Assembly: GCA_900539425.1 (NCBI GenBank)
Contig: UQBX01000008.1
Location: forward strand, 1 to 64,000
Length of the DNA: 64,000 nt
Direction of reading: 5' to 3'
DNA from: an uncultured Oscillospiraceae bacterium
GTDB taxonomy: Bacteria > Bacillota > Clostridia > Oscillospirales > Acutalibacteraceae
Positions within the stretch are counted from its first letter, which is position 1, and each line of letters starts with the position of its first letter. A program made the position numbers and the translations under genes. Below the pieces are notes generated by a model, which saw only the letters and a program-made list of their open reading frames with translations, did not search any database and was not told the origin of the DNA. Positions 47,324 through 56,294 of the stretch are shown piece after piece.

Positions 47324-49044
47324 CTGAGAATGTCTCCCCACGAAAATTCAAAAAAAGCGATTTTGCCGTAATCGGCTGGCTTATGCGCCTTGGTAAAAAA
47401 CAGTTCGTTAAAATAGCCGTGATAATGGCAGCCAATATATTTTGGGCAAGTCTTTCCGTTGTGTTTGCAAATTTTTCAAAAAATATTATAGACGGCGCAG
47501 TGGAATACCATGATTACCGCTATGTTTTAAAATACGCCATTGCGCTTTTTGTTGTAATAATGCTTCAGCTGGTGCTTAATCTTCTCAGCAACAGCTTTTC
47601 GGAGCGATGCCGCGGCAGGCTTGATATGGAATACAGAAAATACCTGCTTCAACAGATAATGAAAAAGGATTATTCAAAGATAACTTCTTATCATACTGGC
47701 GAACTGCAAAACAGGCTGTTTAATGATATAACAGTAGTTACGGACGGCATTACAACTATCGTTCCCGATTCAACATTTTATCTTGTAAAACTGCTTTGTG
47801 CGTTTATTTACCTTGTTGTTATAAGCAGGATGTTTGCTCTCGTCTTTCTTGCAGGAGGTATTTTTGTTGTAATCTGTCTGCGTGCTTTCAGAGGCCCGCT
47901 GAAGAAACTTCACAAGCGTGTTCAGGAAACAGAGGGCAGTACACGCTCTTTTTTCCAGGAAGCAATAATAAATCTGCTTGTTGTTAAATCATTTTCTGCT
48001 GAGAAAAGAATTACGCAGGAATCAGATGTTCTTCAGGAAAAGAACTATAAGGCAAGAATGAAACGCAGATTTATGACTATTGCCTCACGCGGCGGCATTT
48101 CAACTGTGTTCAATGCTGGCTATGTGTTTGCCCTTGCATACGGAGCGTTCGGTCTTTTGGGTATGGGCGGCATAAGTATGACGTACGGTACGGTTACCGC
48201 AATGCTTCAGTTAGTAAATCAGGTGCAGGGCCCGTTTGCAAGCCTTTCGTCAATACTTCCTAAGTATTACAGCGTTATAGCGTCCGCAGAGAGGCTTATG
48301 GAGATAGCTAATCTGCCTGATGAAAAAGAAAGCAATGAAAAAGATATAGACGTTGAAGAAACATATAAAAATCTAAAATCTATTGATTTTGATAATATCA
48401 CGTTTAAATATGACCGTGATCTCATACTTGATAACACTTCATTAAAGGTTGAAAAGGGAGATTTTATTGCCATAACAGGCATTTCAGGTATAGGCAAGAG
48501 CACCCTGCTGAAGCTTTTGCTCGGAGTGCTGAATGTTCAAAGCGGCAGTATTTCTCTCAAAACGCAAAACGGCGAAATTCCTGTTGATAAACATACAAGA
48601 AGACTGTTTTCTTATGTACCTCAGGGCAACATGCTGCTTTCCGGTACGATACGTGATAACCTCACTTTTATACATACTGACGTCAGTGATGAAGAGCTTG
48701 AAAAAGCAATCAGAATATCCTGCGCAGACAGGTTTATTAAGGAGCTTCCCGATGGGCTTGATACCGTAATAGGCGAAAAAGGTCTTGGGCTTTCAGAGGG
48801 GCAGGTGCAGCGTCTTGCCATTGCAAGATCAATGCTAAGTGAATCTCCTGTGCTTTTGCTTGATGAGGCAACCTCAGCTCTTGATGAGGAGACTGAAAAA
48901 GCTTTCCTTATGAATTTAAAGGAAATGAATAATGTAACGTGCATTATCGTAAGCCATAAAAAGGCTGCGCTTGAAATATGCAATAAACATGTAAGAATAG
49001 AAAATTCCAAGATTGTCAGCGAGGTGAATGAAGATGCTCACTGA
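47320..49044 (+). CDS. ABC exporter, fused permease and ATPase (half transporter)
   Basis: 574 aa. An N-terminal six-helix membrane domain (about 20-310) is followed by an ATPase with Walker A GISGIGKST, signature LSEGQVQRL, Walker B LLLDEAT and a switch His (VSHKKAA). It resembles lipid/peptide exporters of the MsbA type; there is no N-terminal C39 peptidase domain. The start is GTG, whose last bases form the stop of the previous gene. Substrate unknown; see its S26-like partner. Confidence 0.9.
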   Translation: MTENVSPRKFKKSDFAVIGWLMRLGKKQFVKIAVIMAANIFWASLSVVFANFSKNIIDGAVEYHDYRYVLKYAIALFVVIMLQLVLNLLSNSFSERCRGRLDMEYRKYLLQQIMKKDYSKITSYHTGELQNRLFNDITVVTDGITTIVPDSTFYLVKLLCAFIYLVVISRMFALVFLAGGIFVVICLRAFRGPLKKLHKRVQETEGSTRSFFQEAIINLLVVKSFSAEKRITQESDVLQEKNYKARMKRRFMTIASRGGISTVFNAGYVFALAYGAFGLLGMGGISMTYGTVTAMLQLVNQVQGPFASLSSILPKYYSVIASAERLMEIANLPDEKESNEKDIDVEETYKNLKSIDFDNITFKYDRDLILDNTSLKVEKGDFIAITGISGIGKSTLLKLLLGVLNVQSGSISLKTQNGEIPVDKHTRRLFSYVPQGNMLLSGTIRDNLTFIHTDVSDEELEKAIRISCADRFIKELPDGLDTVIGEKGLGLSEGQVQRLAIARSMLSESPVLLLDEATSALDEETEKAFLMNLKEMNNVTCIIVSHKKAALEICNKHVRIENSKIVSEVNEDAH

Positions 49045-50728
49045 ATTTGGTGAAAAAATTGATAAGAACTGCCCGCTTGCGGAGTATCCGCGCCCGCAGT
49101 TCGTCAGAAACAGCTGTATTAATCTGAACGGTAGCTGGAAGTGTGAGTTTTCAAAAAGTAGCGAGCTTCCGTCTGATTTTAAAACAGATATTACTGTGCC
49201 GTTTTCACCTGAAACGCCGCTTTCGGGCGTCGGCAGGGTGCTTGAACCGACTGAGTATCTTCATTATGAAAAGCGCTTCGATATTCCGTCTGATTTTAAT
49301 AAAGGCAGAGTGTTTATTCATTTCGGTGCGGTAGACCAGATTGCAGATGTGTATCTTAACGGAGTTCATGTAGGCTCTCATTCAGGCGGATATACTCCTT
49401 TTTCTTTTGAAATTACCGATAACATAAAAGAGGGTGAAAACCGTCTTAATGTTACGGTCAGGGATTTTTCAGACACAAAGCAGTATTCCCGCGGTAAGCA
49501 AAAGTTTAACAGAGGCGGAATATGGTACAGCCCTCAGAGCGGAATATGGCAGACCGTTTGGCTTGAAAGCACACCCAAGGAGTATCTTCACTCAGTAAAA
49601 ATAACGCCTGATTTCGATAATGAGCAGGTAAGGTTTGATTTTGAAGCAGACGCAGAAGTGCTTGTTTCGGTTTATGACGGCGATATGCTTATTGCCGAAA
49701 CTGCAGAAAAGGTAGTGAGAATACCTAATTTTAAACCGTGGTCGCCCGAAAGCCCGTTCCTTTATAATGTTGTGTTTTCCTGCGGCAAAGACCGTGTAAG
49801 ATCTTATTTCGGAATGAGAAAGTTTTCAGTCGGCAAAGATGAAAACGGTATGCCCAGACTTTTTCTGAATAATAAGCCGTATTTTCATAACGGACTGCTT
49901 GATCAGGGTTATTATCCGGACGGATTTTTGACCCCTCCATCCAACGAAGCTATGGAATACGATGTTAAAACAGTTAAAAAAATGGGCTTTAATATGCTTA
50001 GAAAACATATTAAAATAGAGCCGCTGCTCTGGTATCATTACTGTGACGTGAACGGCATACTCGTATGGCAGGACATGGTAAACGGCGGCGGAAAGTATGG
50101 GCTTGAAGTTTCTGTTTTGCCTTTTATCGGTGTAAATCTTGACGACACAAATTATAAAACTTTTAAAAGAACTGACGCTTCTCAGCGTGAAAGCTATTAT
50201 AAAGAACTAAGGGAAATGCTTGACGCTCTCTATAACTGCCCGTGTATTGCTGTGTGGGTGCCGTTCAATGAGGGCTGGGGTCAGTTTGACAGCGCAAAGG
50301 CCTATAAGTTTATTAAGGAGTTTGATAAAACAAGAGTTGTAGATTCAACTTCAGGCTGGCATGACAGAGGCGTTACCGATGTCATTTCAAAGCATATATA
50401 CTTTACTCCTATTAAAGTCAAAGCCGGTGCAAAACCTTATGTTCTTTCCGAGTTCGGCGGATTTTCACATCGTGTAAACGGGCATACATTCAATAATAAA
50501 ATGTTTGGCTACAAGATATACAATTCACCTGAAAGTCTTGCTAAAGCTTATAAGAAAACTTTTGAAAAGGTGATAATACCTCAGATAAGCAAAGGACTGT
50601 CCGCAACGGTATATACACAGCTCACCGATGTTGAGGATGAACTCAACGGACTTCTTACTTATGACAGGAAAGTAGTAAAAATTCCTGTTGATATACTGAA
50701 AAAAATAAATGAAAGGGTTAAATTGTAA
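49034..50728 (+). CDS. Second glycoside hydrolase family 2 enzyme
   Basis: 564 aa with the same build as the enzyme at 16924: sugar-binding domain, Ig-like domain and TIM barrel. The acid/base is Glu413 in PFNEGW and the nucleophile Glu473 in LSEFGG. No signal peptide. The two GH2 proteins are clearly different and not a recent copy. The ATG at 49034 is six bases after AGGTGA and lies inside the end of the ABC gene; an ATG at 49028 is too close to the site. Substrate unknown, beta-galactoside or beta-glucuronide are typical. Confidence 0.88.
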   Translation: MLTEFGEKIDKNCPLAEYPRPQFVRNSCINLNGSWKCEFSKSSELPSDFKTDITVPFSPETPLSGVGRVLEPTEYLHYEKRFDIPSDFNKGRVFIHFGAVDQIADVYLNGVHVGSHSGGYTPFSFEITDNIKEGENRLNVTVRDFSDTKQYSRGKQKFNRGGIWYSPQSGIWQTVWLESTPKEYLHSVKITPDFDNEQVRFDFEADAEVLVSVYDGDMLIAETAEKVVRIPNFKPWSPESPFLYNVVFSCGKDRVRSYFGMRKFSVGKDENGMPRLFLNNKPYFHNGLLDQGYYPDGFLTPPSNEAMEYDVKTVKKMGFNMLRKHIKIEPLLWYHYCDVNGILVWQDMVNGGGKYGLEVSVLPFIGVNLDDTNYKTFKRTDASQRESYYKELREMLDALYNCPCIAVWVPFNEGWGQFDSAKAYKFIKEFDKTRVVDSTSGWHDRGVTDVISKHIYFTPIKVKAGAKPYVLSEFGGFSHRVNGHTFNNKMFGYKIYNSPESLAKAYKKTFEKVIIPQISKGLSATVYTQLTDVEDELNGLLTYDRKVVKIPVDILKKINERVKL

Positions 50729-51312
50729 TGAATCAGCTTGAAGTAAAAGACGGCGTAAAAGCCGTTATGAAAACAAATATGGGTGACATGGAGTTTGTGC
50801 TTTTTCCCGAAGTTGCACCCAAAGCCGTAGAAAACTTTGTAACACACTCAGAAAACGGTTATTATGACGGACTTATTTTCCACAGAGTTATTCAGGATTT
50901 TATGATTCAGGGCGGCGATCCCACCGGAACAGGCATGGGCGGTGAATCTGTGTTTGGAAATAATTTTGAGGATGAATTCAGCCTTGATGCCCGCAACTAT
51001 TACGGAGCGCTTTCAATGGCAAATGCAGGCCCTAATACAAACGGCAGTCAGTTTTTTGTTGTTCAGGCAAAGTCCGTGCCTCAGAGCCTTATTTCTCAAA
51101 TGGAGCAGTTGAAAGATAACGGCTTCCCGCAGGAGGTAATAGACAATTATCAGAAAGTGGGCGGCACACCGTGGCTTGATTTTCATCACACCGTTTTCGG
51201 CCAGCTCATAAACGGCGCCGATGTTCTTGATAAAATAGCGGCAGTTAAATGCGGCGCAAACGATAAACCCGCAGAGGACGTTGTTATAAACGGTATAGAT
51301 ATAATAAAATAA
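50728..51312 (+). CDS. Cyclophilin-type peptidyl-prolyl isomerase
   Basis: 194 aa. The cyclophilin core has [19 protein letters not shown] and a later SQFFV, the active-site Arg and the Gln/Phe pocket. No signal peptide, so it is cytoplasmic, helping protein folding. There is an insertion between SQFFV and the C-terminal FGQLI compared with the short forms. Its ATG overlaps the GH2 stop (TAATG). Confidence 0.93.
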   Translation: MNQLEVKDGVKAVMKTNMGDMEFVLFPEVAPKAVENFVTHSENGYYDGLIFHRVIQDFMIQGGDPTGTGMGGESVFGNNFEDEFSLDARNYYGALSMANAGPNTNGSQFFVVQAKSVPQSLISQMEQLKDNGFPQEVIDNYQKVGGTPWLDFHHTVFGQLINGADVLDKIAAVKCGANDKPAEDVVINGIDIIK

Positions 51313-51324
51313 TTTTGTTATTAA

Positions 51325-51352
51325 AAAAGCGGCTGATTTCAGCCGCTTTTTT
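51325..51352 (+). terminator. Terminator after the cyclophilin gene
   Basis: 12-bp arms AAAAGCGGCTGA / TCAGCCGCTTTT with a two-base centre (loop TT, likely opened further), then T. Confidence 0.92.
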
Positions 51353-51406
51353 ATGTTCGTTTATTTTTATGGTGCGGACTGTTTAATTTTATAAAGGCAA
51401 TAATTT

Positions 51407-51439
51407 TTGACAATTTATTTGCCTATCTGTGTCTATAAT
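51407..51439 (+). promoter_or_regulatory. spoIIG-type promoter with a long spacer
   Basis: Perfect TTGACA (51407-51412) and perfect TATAAT (51434-51439) lie 21 bp apart, beyond the usual 16-18. TTTGACA on this strand also matches the 0A box (TTCGACA on this strand) in six of seven positions, overlapping the -35. The B. subtilis spoIIG promoter is known to have a 22-bp spacer and to need Spo0A bound at its -35. Confidence 0.65.
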
Positions 51440-51455
51440 TTAATCGGTGGTAGAT

Positions 51456-52274
51456 TTGACGGTAATCTATGTTGATGTTCTTCTTGTTGTCAATTTCTTT
51501 ATAACTTTCCTTCTTTTGCTGATTACTCAGAAACTTGCCAAGGAGAATTCCAAAACTGTGCGTATCGTGTTTGCGTCTTTTTTCGGAGCCGCATACTCGC
51601 TAGTAATATTGTTTGATGAACTTTCTTTTGCCGTCTCGCTGCTCGGAAAATTAGCGGCGGGATGTGTCATCGTTTTGATTGCGTTCAAATATTCTGCTTT
51701 TAAATGCTTCGTTAAAAACACTGCAATATTTCTGTTTGTAAATTTCGTTTTCGTTGGAATTATGGTGGGGCTTTGGATGCTCTTTAAGCCATCTGGAATA
51801 GTAATAAACAATTCAACTGTTTACTTTGATGTTTCGGCTCTTTCACTGCTGGTATCGGCTTTCATCGCTTATGTTATCAGCGCCGTTATTATAAGGATAT
51901 ATAACAGCAAAACCGCAAAAAATGAGCTTTATGAAATAACTGTCTATTACGGTGATATAAAAAGAACATTTTTCGCTTTTGCGGACAGCGGAAATAATCT
52001 TCGTGAGCCGTTTTCCGATTTCCCCGTTATAGTTGCAGATGAAAGCTTGTTTAAAGATGTGCCGTGCAGCAGGGTGATACCTGTTTCCACCGTAAACGGT
52101 GAAGGAATATTAAAGGCTTTTAAACCGGAAAAGGTGGTGATCTCAACATCGCGGGGAAGCGGTGAATTAAGCAGGGTGTATGTTGCCCTGAGCAGTAATG
52201 TGAAAAAAGGGGAGTACAGGGGGCTTATAAACCCTAAATCAGTATCAGAGGTGCAATATGCTCAAAAGTATTAA
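51456..52274 (+). CDS. spoIIGA: Sporulation sigma-E processing peptidase SpoIIGA
   Basis: 272 aa. Five hydrophobic segments fill residues 1-150, followed by an aspartic-protease-like domain with the catalytic FADSGN (Asp177; residue 183 in B. subtilis, from memory). It cleaves the pro-sequence of SigE in the mother cell after a signal from the forespore. It overlaps sigE by 17 nt. The start is probably TTG at 51456, with GGTGGT four bases upstream; GTG at 51447 is the alternative but would sit at the transcription start. Confidence 0.92.
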   Translation: MTVIYVDVLLVVNFFITFLLLLITQKLAKENSKTVRIVFASFFGAAYSLVILFDELSFAVSLLGKLAAGCVIVLIAFKYSAFKCFVKNTAIFLFVNFVFVGIMVGLWMLFKPSGIVINNSTVYFDVSALSLLVSAFIAYVISAVIIRIYNSKTAKNELYEITVYYGDIKRTFFAFADSGNNLREPFSDFPVIVADESLFKDVPCSRVIPVSTVNGEGILKAFKPEKVVISTSRGSGELSRVYVALSSNVKKGEYRGLINPKSVSEVQYAQKY

Positions 52275-52965
52275 ACTGTTTTTTTCAAGAATATTAAACA
52301 GGCTTTTTAAAAAGAATTGTTATTACATAAACGGCCCTGAAACTCTGCCGCCTCCACTTACTAAAGAGGAGGAGGAGACCGTGATGCGAGAGCTTAGGGA
52401 GGGAAATGAAACACACAGAGATCTTCTTGTAGTTCACAATCTGCGCCTGGTTGTCTATATAGCCAAAAAGTTTGAGGGCAGTGCCACATCAACTGAAGAC
52501 CTTGTTTCAATAGGCACGATAGGTCTTATGAAAGCGGTAAAGACTTTTGATCCGCAAAAAAATATAAAGCTTGCTACTTATGCTTCAAGGTGTATTGAAA
52601 ATGAAATACTTATGCACCTGCGCAAGATAAGCAATGCAAAGTTTGAGATGAGTTTTGATGAGCCTCTTAGTATAGACTGGGACGGCAATGAGTTAACACT
52701 CAGAGATGTTCTCGGCAGTGAGCCTGACGAGATATCAAACGATATAGAGTATAATGACGAGAAAGATCTGCTTCTCAGAATTATTATTTCTCTTCCGGAA
52801 AAAGAGAGGGAGCTGATGAAAAAACGCTTCGGTATTCTCGGTGAAAAGGAACACACTCAAAAAGAACTTGCAGACCTTATGGGTATTTCACAGAGCTATA
52901 TCTCAAGACTGGAAAAAAGGATAATTTCTAAAATCAAAACTCAGATAATGAAAGAATACGTATAA
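52258..52965 (+). CDS. sigE: Sporulation sigma factor SigE (pro-form)
   Basis: 235 aa. The first 20-25 residues are a basic, amphipathic pro-sequence, followed by YYINGPETLPPPL, the region in which SpoIIGA cleaves the B. subtilis protein. Region 2 (LATYASRCIENEILM) and region 4 (ELADLMGISQSYISRLEKRI) are very typical of SigE. It drives early mother-cell genes of sporulation. AGAGGTG precedes the ATG. A weak GCGGCA/TGCCGC inverted repeat lies after the stop but has no clear T-run. Confidence 0.96.
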   Translation: MLKSIKLFFSRILNRLFKKNCYYINGPETLPPPLTKEEEETVMRELREGNETHRDLLVVHNLRLVVYIAKKFEGSATSTEDLVSIGTIGLMKAVKTFDPQKNIKLATYASRCIENEILMHLRKISNAKFEMSFDEPLSIDWDGNELTLRDVLGSEPDEISNDIEYNDEKDLLLRIIISLPEKERELMKKRFGILGEKEHTQKELADLMGISQSYISRLEKRIISKIKTQIMKEYV

Positions 52966-53005
52966 TATGTACGCGGCAGATGCTTTTTGCTTTTGCCGCA
53001 CACGT

Positions 53006-53212
53006 TTATTCCTCAACAACGCTTCTCCTGAAAAGCAGGCTGATGCACCAGATTGCAGCAAGTCCTACAAGGCAGTAGATTATTCTTGCGATAACGCTGT
53101 CCTGCCCGCCGCAAATCCAGGCTACAAGGTCAAATTTAAAAAGACCGATAAGACCCCAGTTAAGTCCGCCTATTATGTTAAGGATCAATGCTATTCTGTT
53201 TATAATCGTCAT
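53006..53212 (-). CDS. DUF378-family small membrane protein
   Basis: 68 aa with two membrane helices (about 5-32 and 42-60) and the GGLNWGLIGLF motif typical of DUF378. Function unknown. The start at 53212 is chosen because GGAGATGAG lies just upstream; the ATG at 53254 would put the first 14 codons in a terminator hairpin. It is transcribed from a very short region after that hairpin. Confidence 0.82.
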   Translation of the reverse strand: MTIINRIALILNIIGGLNWGLIGLFKFDLVAWICGGQDSVIARIIYCLVGLAAIWCISLLFRRSVVEE

Positions 53213-53231
53213 TTTCTCATCTCCAAATAAT

Positions 53232-53266
53232 AAAGTCGTTAGTATCTTTCCCATACTAACGACTTT
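53232..53266 (-). terminator. Hairpin terminator between manA and the DUF378 gene
   Basis: 14-bp perfect stem (53232-53245 with 53253-53266) and 7-nt loop, 21 bp after the manA stop, with a T-rich tract on the minus strand. Confidence 0.8.
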
Positions 53267-53286
53267 TTATTCTTTTATTTTGTTTT

Positions 53287-54240
53287 TTAAATTTTCGTAA
53301 GAATGATCTCGGCATTTCCTTTAATTGTATATTCTCCGAAATCAGCGGGGATGAAAAAGCTGTCGCCCTTTCTGAATTCCCTTGAGTTTATTGTTCCGCT
53401 GCCGTCAATAATAAGTATATGATTAAAACTGCTGTTGTCTGCTGTCAGCTTGATTTCACTTTCGCAGTCATACCTGTAAACGGTAAACAGATCGCATTTT
53501 GTAAGCAGCTGCTTTTTGCCGCCTGTGATATTTTCAGGCTCACCCTGCGGTTTTGTGCCGTATTTCGGAGGCTCCGTAACTGTAACATCAACAGCCTTGT
53601 CTATATGCAGTTCCCTTGGCTTGCCGTCTTTTCCGAGCCTGCCGTAATCATATACACGGTATGTGGAATTGCTGTTCTGCTGTATTTCGGCAATAAGTGT
53701 TCCTTTGCCTATTGCGTGAACCGTGCCTGCCTCAATAAAGAACAGATCGCCTTTCTGAACTTTTACACTGTTAAGAACCTCGGGCAAAGTGTTGTTTTCT
53801 ATTGCTTTTCTGAAATCTTCTTTTGATATTTTGTTTTTAAAACCGTATATAAGCTGAGCGTCATCATCCGCGTCAAGAACATACCATATTTCCGTTTTGC
53901 CGAATTCATGCTCAACCCTTTTTGCGTATTCGTCATCAGGGTGTACCTGAATGGAAAGATTGTTCTTGGCGTCTATTATTTTTATAAGAATTGGAAAATA
54001 ATCAAATTTTTTGCTGTTCTCGCCAAGTACCTTTTCGCTTCCCTCAAGGTCTATTACCTCCTGAAGCGTTTTTTTGTCATATTCACCGCCGTCAACAGTG
54101 TTCATGCCGTCCTTATGGCAGGCAAGCATCCATCCTTCGGCAACGGGGTCAATATCCGTTTTCATTTTGAAATCGTCACGCAGGCGTGTGCCGCCCCAAA
54201 TATAATCTTTAAAAACAGGGCTCAGTTTAAGTATATCCAT
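53287..54240 (-). CDS. manA: Mannose-6-phosphate isomerase, class I
   Basis: 317 aa, the short bacterial form. Zinc ligands lie in QVHPDDE and GTVHAIGKG, and the catalytic Arg region in STYRVYDYGR. It interconverts mannose 6-phosphate and fructose 6-phosphate, in the cytoplasm. AAGGTG lies before the ATG at 54240. It is the only gene in its unit upstream of the terminator. Confidence 0.95.
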   Translation of the reverse strand: MDILKLSPVFKDYIWGGTRLRDDFKMKTDIDPVAEGWMLACHKDGMNTVDGGEYDKKTLQEVIDLEGSEKVLGENSKKFDYFPILIKIIDAKNNLSIQVHPDDEYAKRVEHEFGKTEIWYVLDADDDAQLIYGFKNKISKEDFRKAIENNTLPEVLNSVKVQKGDLFFIEAGTVHAIGKGTLIAEIQQNSNSTYRVYDYGRLGKDGKPRELHIDKAVDVTVTEPPKYGTKPQGEPENITGGKKQLLTKCDLFTVYRYDCESEIKLTADNSSFNHILIIDGSGTINSREFRKGDSFFIPADFGEYTIKGNAEIILTKI

Positions 54241-54295
54241 TAAAACACCTTCTGTAAGTCAAATTTAAAGTATATTTATAATATCAAAATTTTAC

Positions 54296-54324
54296 TTCAC
54301 ATTCAAGGCTTAATAGTGTAAAAT
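54296..54324 (+). promoter_or_regulatory. Promoter of the ABC-F gene
   Basis: TTCACA, 17-bp spacer, TAAAAT, 31 bp before the ATG at 54356. There is no resistance-type leader peptide or attenuator between. Confidence 0.6.
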
Positions 54325-54355
54325 ATATTTCGGTAATTTGAAAGGAAGTGAAGTT

Positions 54356-56257
54356 ATGGCGTGCCTTAATATTCAAAATCTTACTCTCTCATTCGGTGAT
54401 AACACTCTGTTTGAAAATATTTCGTTTGAAATGGGGGATAAGGACAAGGTTGGTCTTGTCGGCTATAACGGCGTTGGCAAAACTTCACTTTTTAAAGTTC
54501 TTACGGGTGAATACAGCCCCACATCGGGCGGAGCATTCATAGGCAAAAATGTAAAACTCGGATATATGGAACAGCATTCCTGCTCTGATAATAAGACTGT
54601 TTATGAAGAACTTGTTTCCGTCTTTTCGGATTTAATTGAAATTGAAAATGAGATCGAGCATATTTCTGAGGAGCTTACACGAAATCCGTCTAAAGAACTT
54701 ATCGCCCGCCAGGATTTCCTGAATGAGCAGTTTCTCAGAAACGGCGGCGCAACTTATAAGAGCCTTACGCGTTCCGCGCTTATAGGTCTCGGATTTACAG
54801 AGAGTGATTTTTCAAAGCCTACGTCAACTCTGTCAGGCGGTCAAAAATCAAAGCTTATACTTTCAAAACTGCTTCTTTCAAGGGCAGACCTGCTTTTGCT
54901 TGACGAGCCTACAAACCATCTTGATATTCATTCGGTTGAATGGCTTGAAGGATTTTTGTCCTCTTTTTCAGGAGCATTCATCGTTATTTCGCACGACAGA
55001 TATTTTCTTGATAAAGTAACAGATAAAACAATAGAGATAGACTGCAAAAAACTGCGTTCTTATAAAGGAAATTATTCTGAATTTCTTGTAAAAAAAGAAG
55101 CGGAACAAAAAGCGATAACAGATAAATACGAAAATGACTTAAAAGAAATAGAGCGGCTTGAGGGCATTATTGAACAGCAGCGCCGCTGGAACAGAGAAAA
55201 AAATATTAAAACGGCAGAAAGCAAGGAAAAGGTAGTTGAAAGAATAAAAGCACAGCTTGTGCCGCCGGATTCCGCTCATAAAAGAATACGATTTGATTTT
55301 ACCCCGAAATGTGTTTCGGGTGAAGATGTTCTCAACGTAAGCAATCTTTCAAAATCATTCGGTGATAAAAAGATATTTGATGATATTTCCTTTGAGGTCA
55401 AAAAAGGCGAGCGTGTATTCCTTGTAGGAGATAACGGCTGCGGCAAAACTACGCTTCTGAAGATTTTAATGGGTGATTATACTCAAAATTCAGGCAGTTT
55501 TAAATTTGGCGCAAATCTCTTTACAGGGTATTTCGATCAGGTACAGGAAAAACTTGATCTCAGCAAAACAGCGCTTGAAGAAGTGTGGTCTGCTTTTCCC
55601 GCTATGACTGAAACAAATGTCAGAAATGCTCTTGCGGCATTTCTTTTCCGGGGAGATGAGGTGTTTAGGCGCCTTTCCGATTGTTCAGGCGGTGAGCGTG
55701 CAAGAGTTGCGCTTCTCAAGCTTATGCTCGGCAAATATAATTTTCTTCTGCTTGATGAGCCTACGAATCACCTTGACGCTTATTCGAGGGAAGAACTTGA
55801 GAATACTTTGCTGAATTATTCGGGTACGATGCTTATCGTTTCCCATGACAGATATTTTATTAACAAGCTGGCAACCTGTGTGCTCGAGCTTACTGAAAGC
55901 GGTATCAAGAGATACATGGGTAATTATGATGATTACTGCCAGGCAAAACTTATCGGCGCTCAGACTGCACAAACAGTTGAAAAGCAGGCAAAGCCTGAGA
56001 AAGTCAATGACTATAAGCTCCGAAAGGAACTTGCAAGCAGGCAGAGAAAGCTTACTACTGCAGTATCACGCCTTGAGAGCAGTATTGAGGATCTTGAGGA
56101 CGAAATTGCGCTGCTTGAAGAAGAACTTAATTCAAATCCGCCTTATGAGCAGTTTCTTGTAATAAATAAAAAACTTGAGGAGAAAACTGCCGAAAGAGAT
56201 GCACTTTTTGAGGAATGGACGGAAAAATCGGAGGAATTGACAAGTATATCCGATTAA
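54356..56257 (+). CDS. ABC-F family ATPase (ribosome-associated)
   Basis: 633 aa with two ATPase domains and no membrane segments. Walker A boxes: GYNGVGKTS and GDNGCGKTT; signatures LSGGQ and CSGGE; Walker B LLLDEPTNHLD in both. A long charged linker (about 245-320) joins the two, and the C-terminal 80 residues form a coiled coil. ABC-F proteins act on ribosomes as translation factors or, in some subfamilies, give antibiotic resistance; the short leader argues for a housekeeping role. AAAGGAAGTG precedes the ATG. Confidence 0.93.
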   Translation: MACLNIQNLTLSFGDNTLFENISFEMGDKDKVGLVGYNGVGKTSLFKVLTGEYSPTSGGAFIGKNVKLGYMEQHSCSDNKTVYEELVSVFSDLIEIENEIEHISEELTRNPSKELIARQDFLNEQFLRNGGATYKSLTRSALIGLGFTESDFSKPTSTLSGGQKSKLILSKLLLSRADLLLLDEPTNHLDIHSVEWLEGFLSSFSGAFIVISHDRYFLDKVTDKTIEIDCKKLRSYKGNYSEFLVKKEAEQKAITDKYENDLKEIERLEGIIEQQRRWNREKNIKTAESKEKVVERIKAQLVPPDSAHKRIRFDFTPKCVSGEDVLNVSNLSKSFGDKKIFDDISFEVKKGERVFLVGDNGCGKTTLLKILMGDYTQNSGSFKFGANLFTGYFDQVQEKLDLSKTALEEVWSAFPAMTETNVRNALAAFLFRGDEVFRRLSDCSGGERARVALLKLMLGKYNFLLLDEPTNHLDAYSREELENTLLNYSGTMLIVSHDRYFINKLATCVLELTESGIKRYMGNYDDYCQAKLIGAQTAQTVEKQAKPEKVNDYKLRKELASRQRKLTTAVSRLESSIEDLEDEIALLEEELNSNPPYEQFLVINKKLEEKTAERDALFEEWTEKSEELTSISD

Positions 56258-56294
56258 ATTATAATATTTTAAGTATTATTGTATTTATAAGTTG

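Noticed and set aside
16924..50728. The two GH2 genes as a recent duplication
   Set aside because: They share domain order and motif types, but their sequences, motif residues (NETW against NEGW, SEYGG against SEFGG) and spacing between the catalytic glutamates differ too much.
52966..53005. Possible terminator after sigE (GCGGCA/TGCCGC arms)
   Set aside because: The stem is short, the loop is long and there is no T-run, so I could not support it as a terminator.
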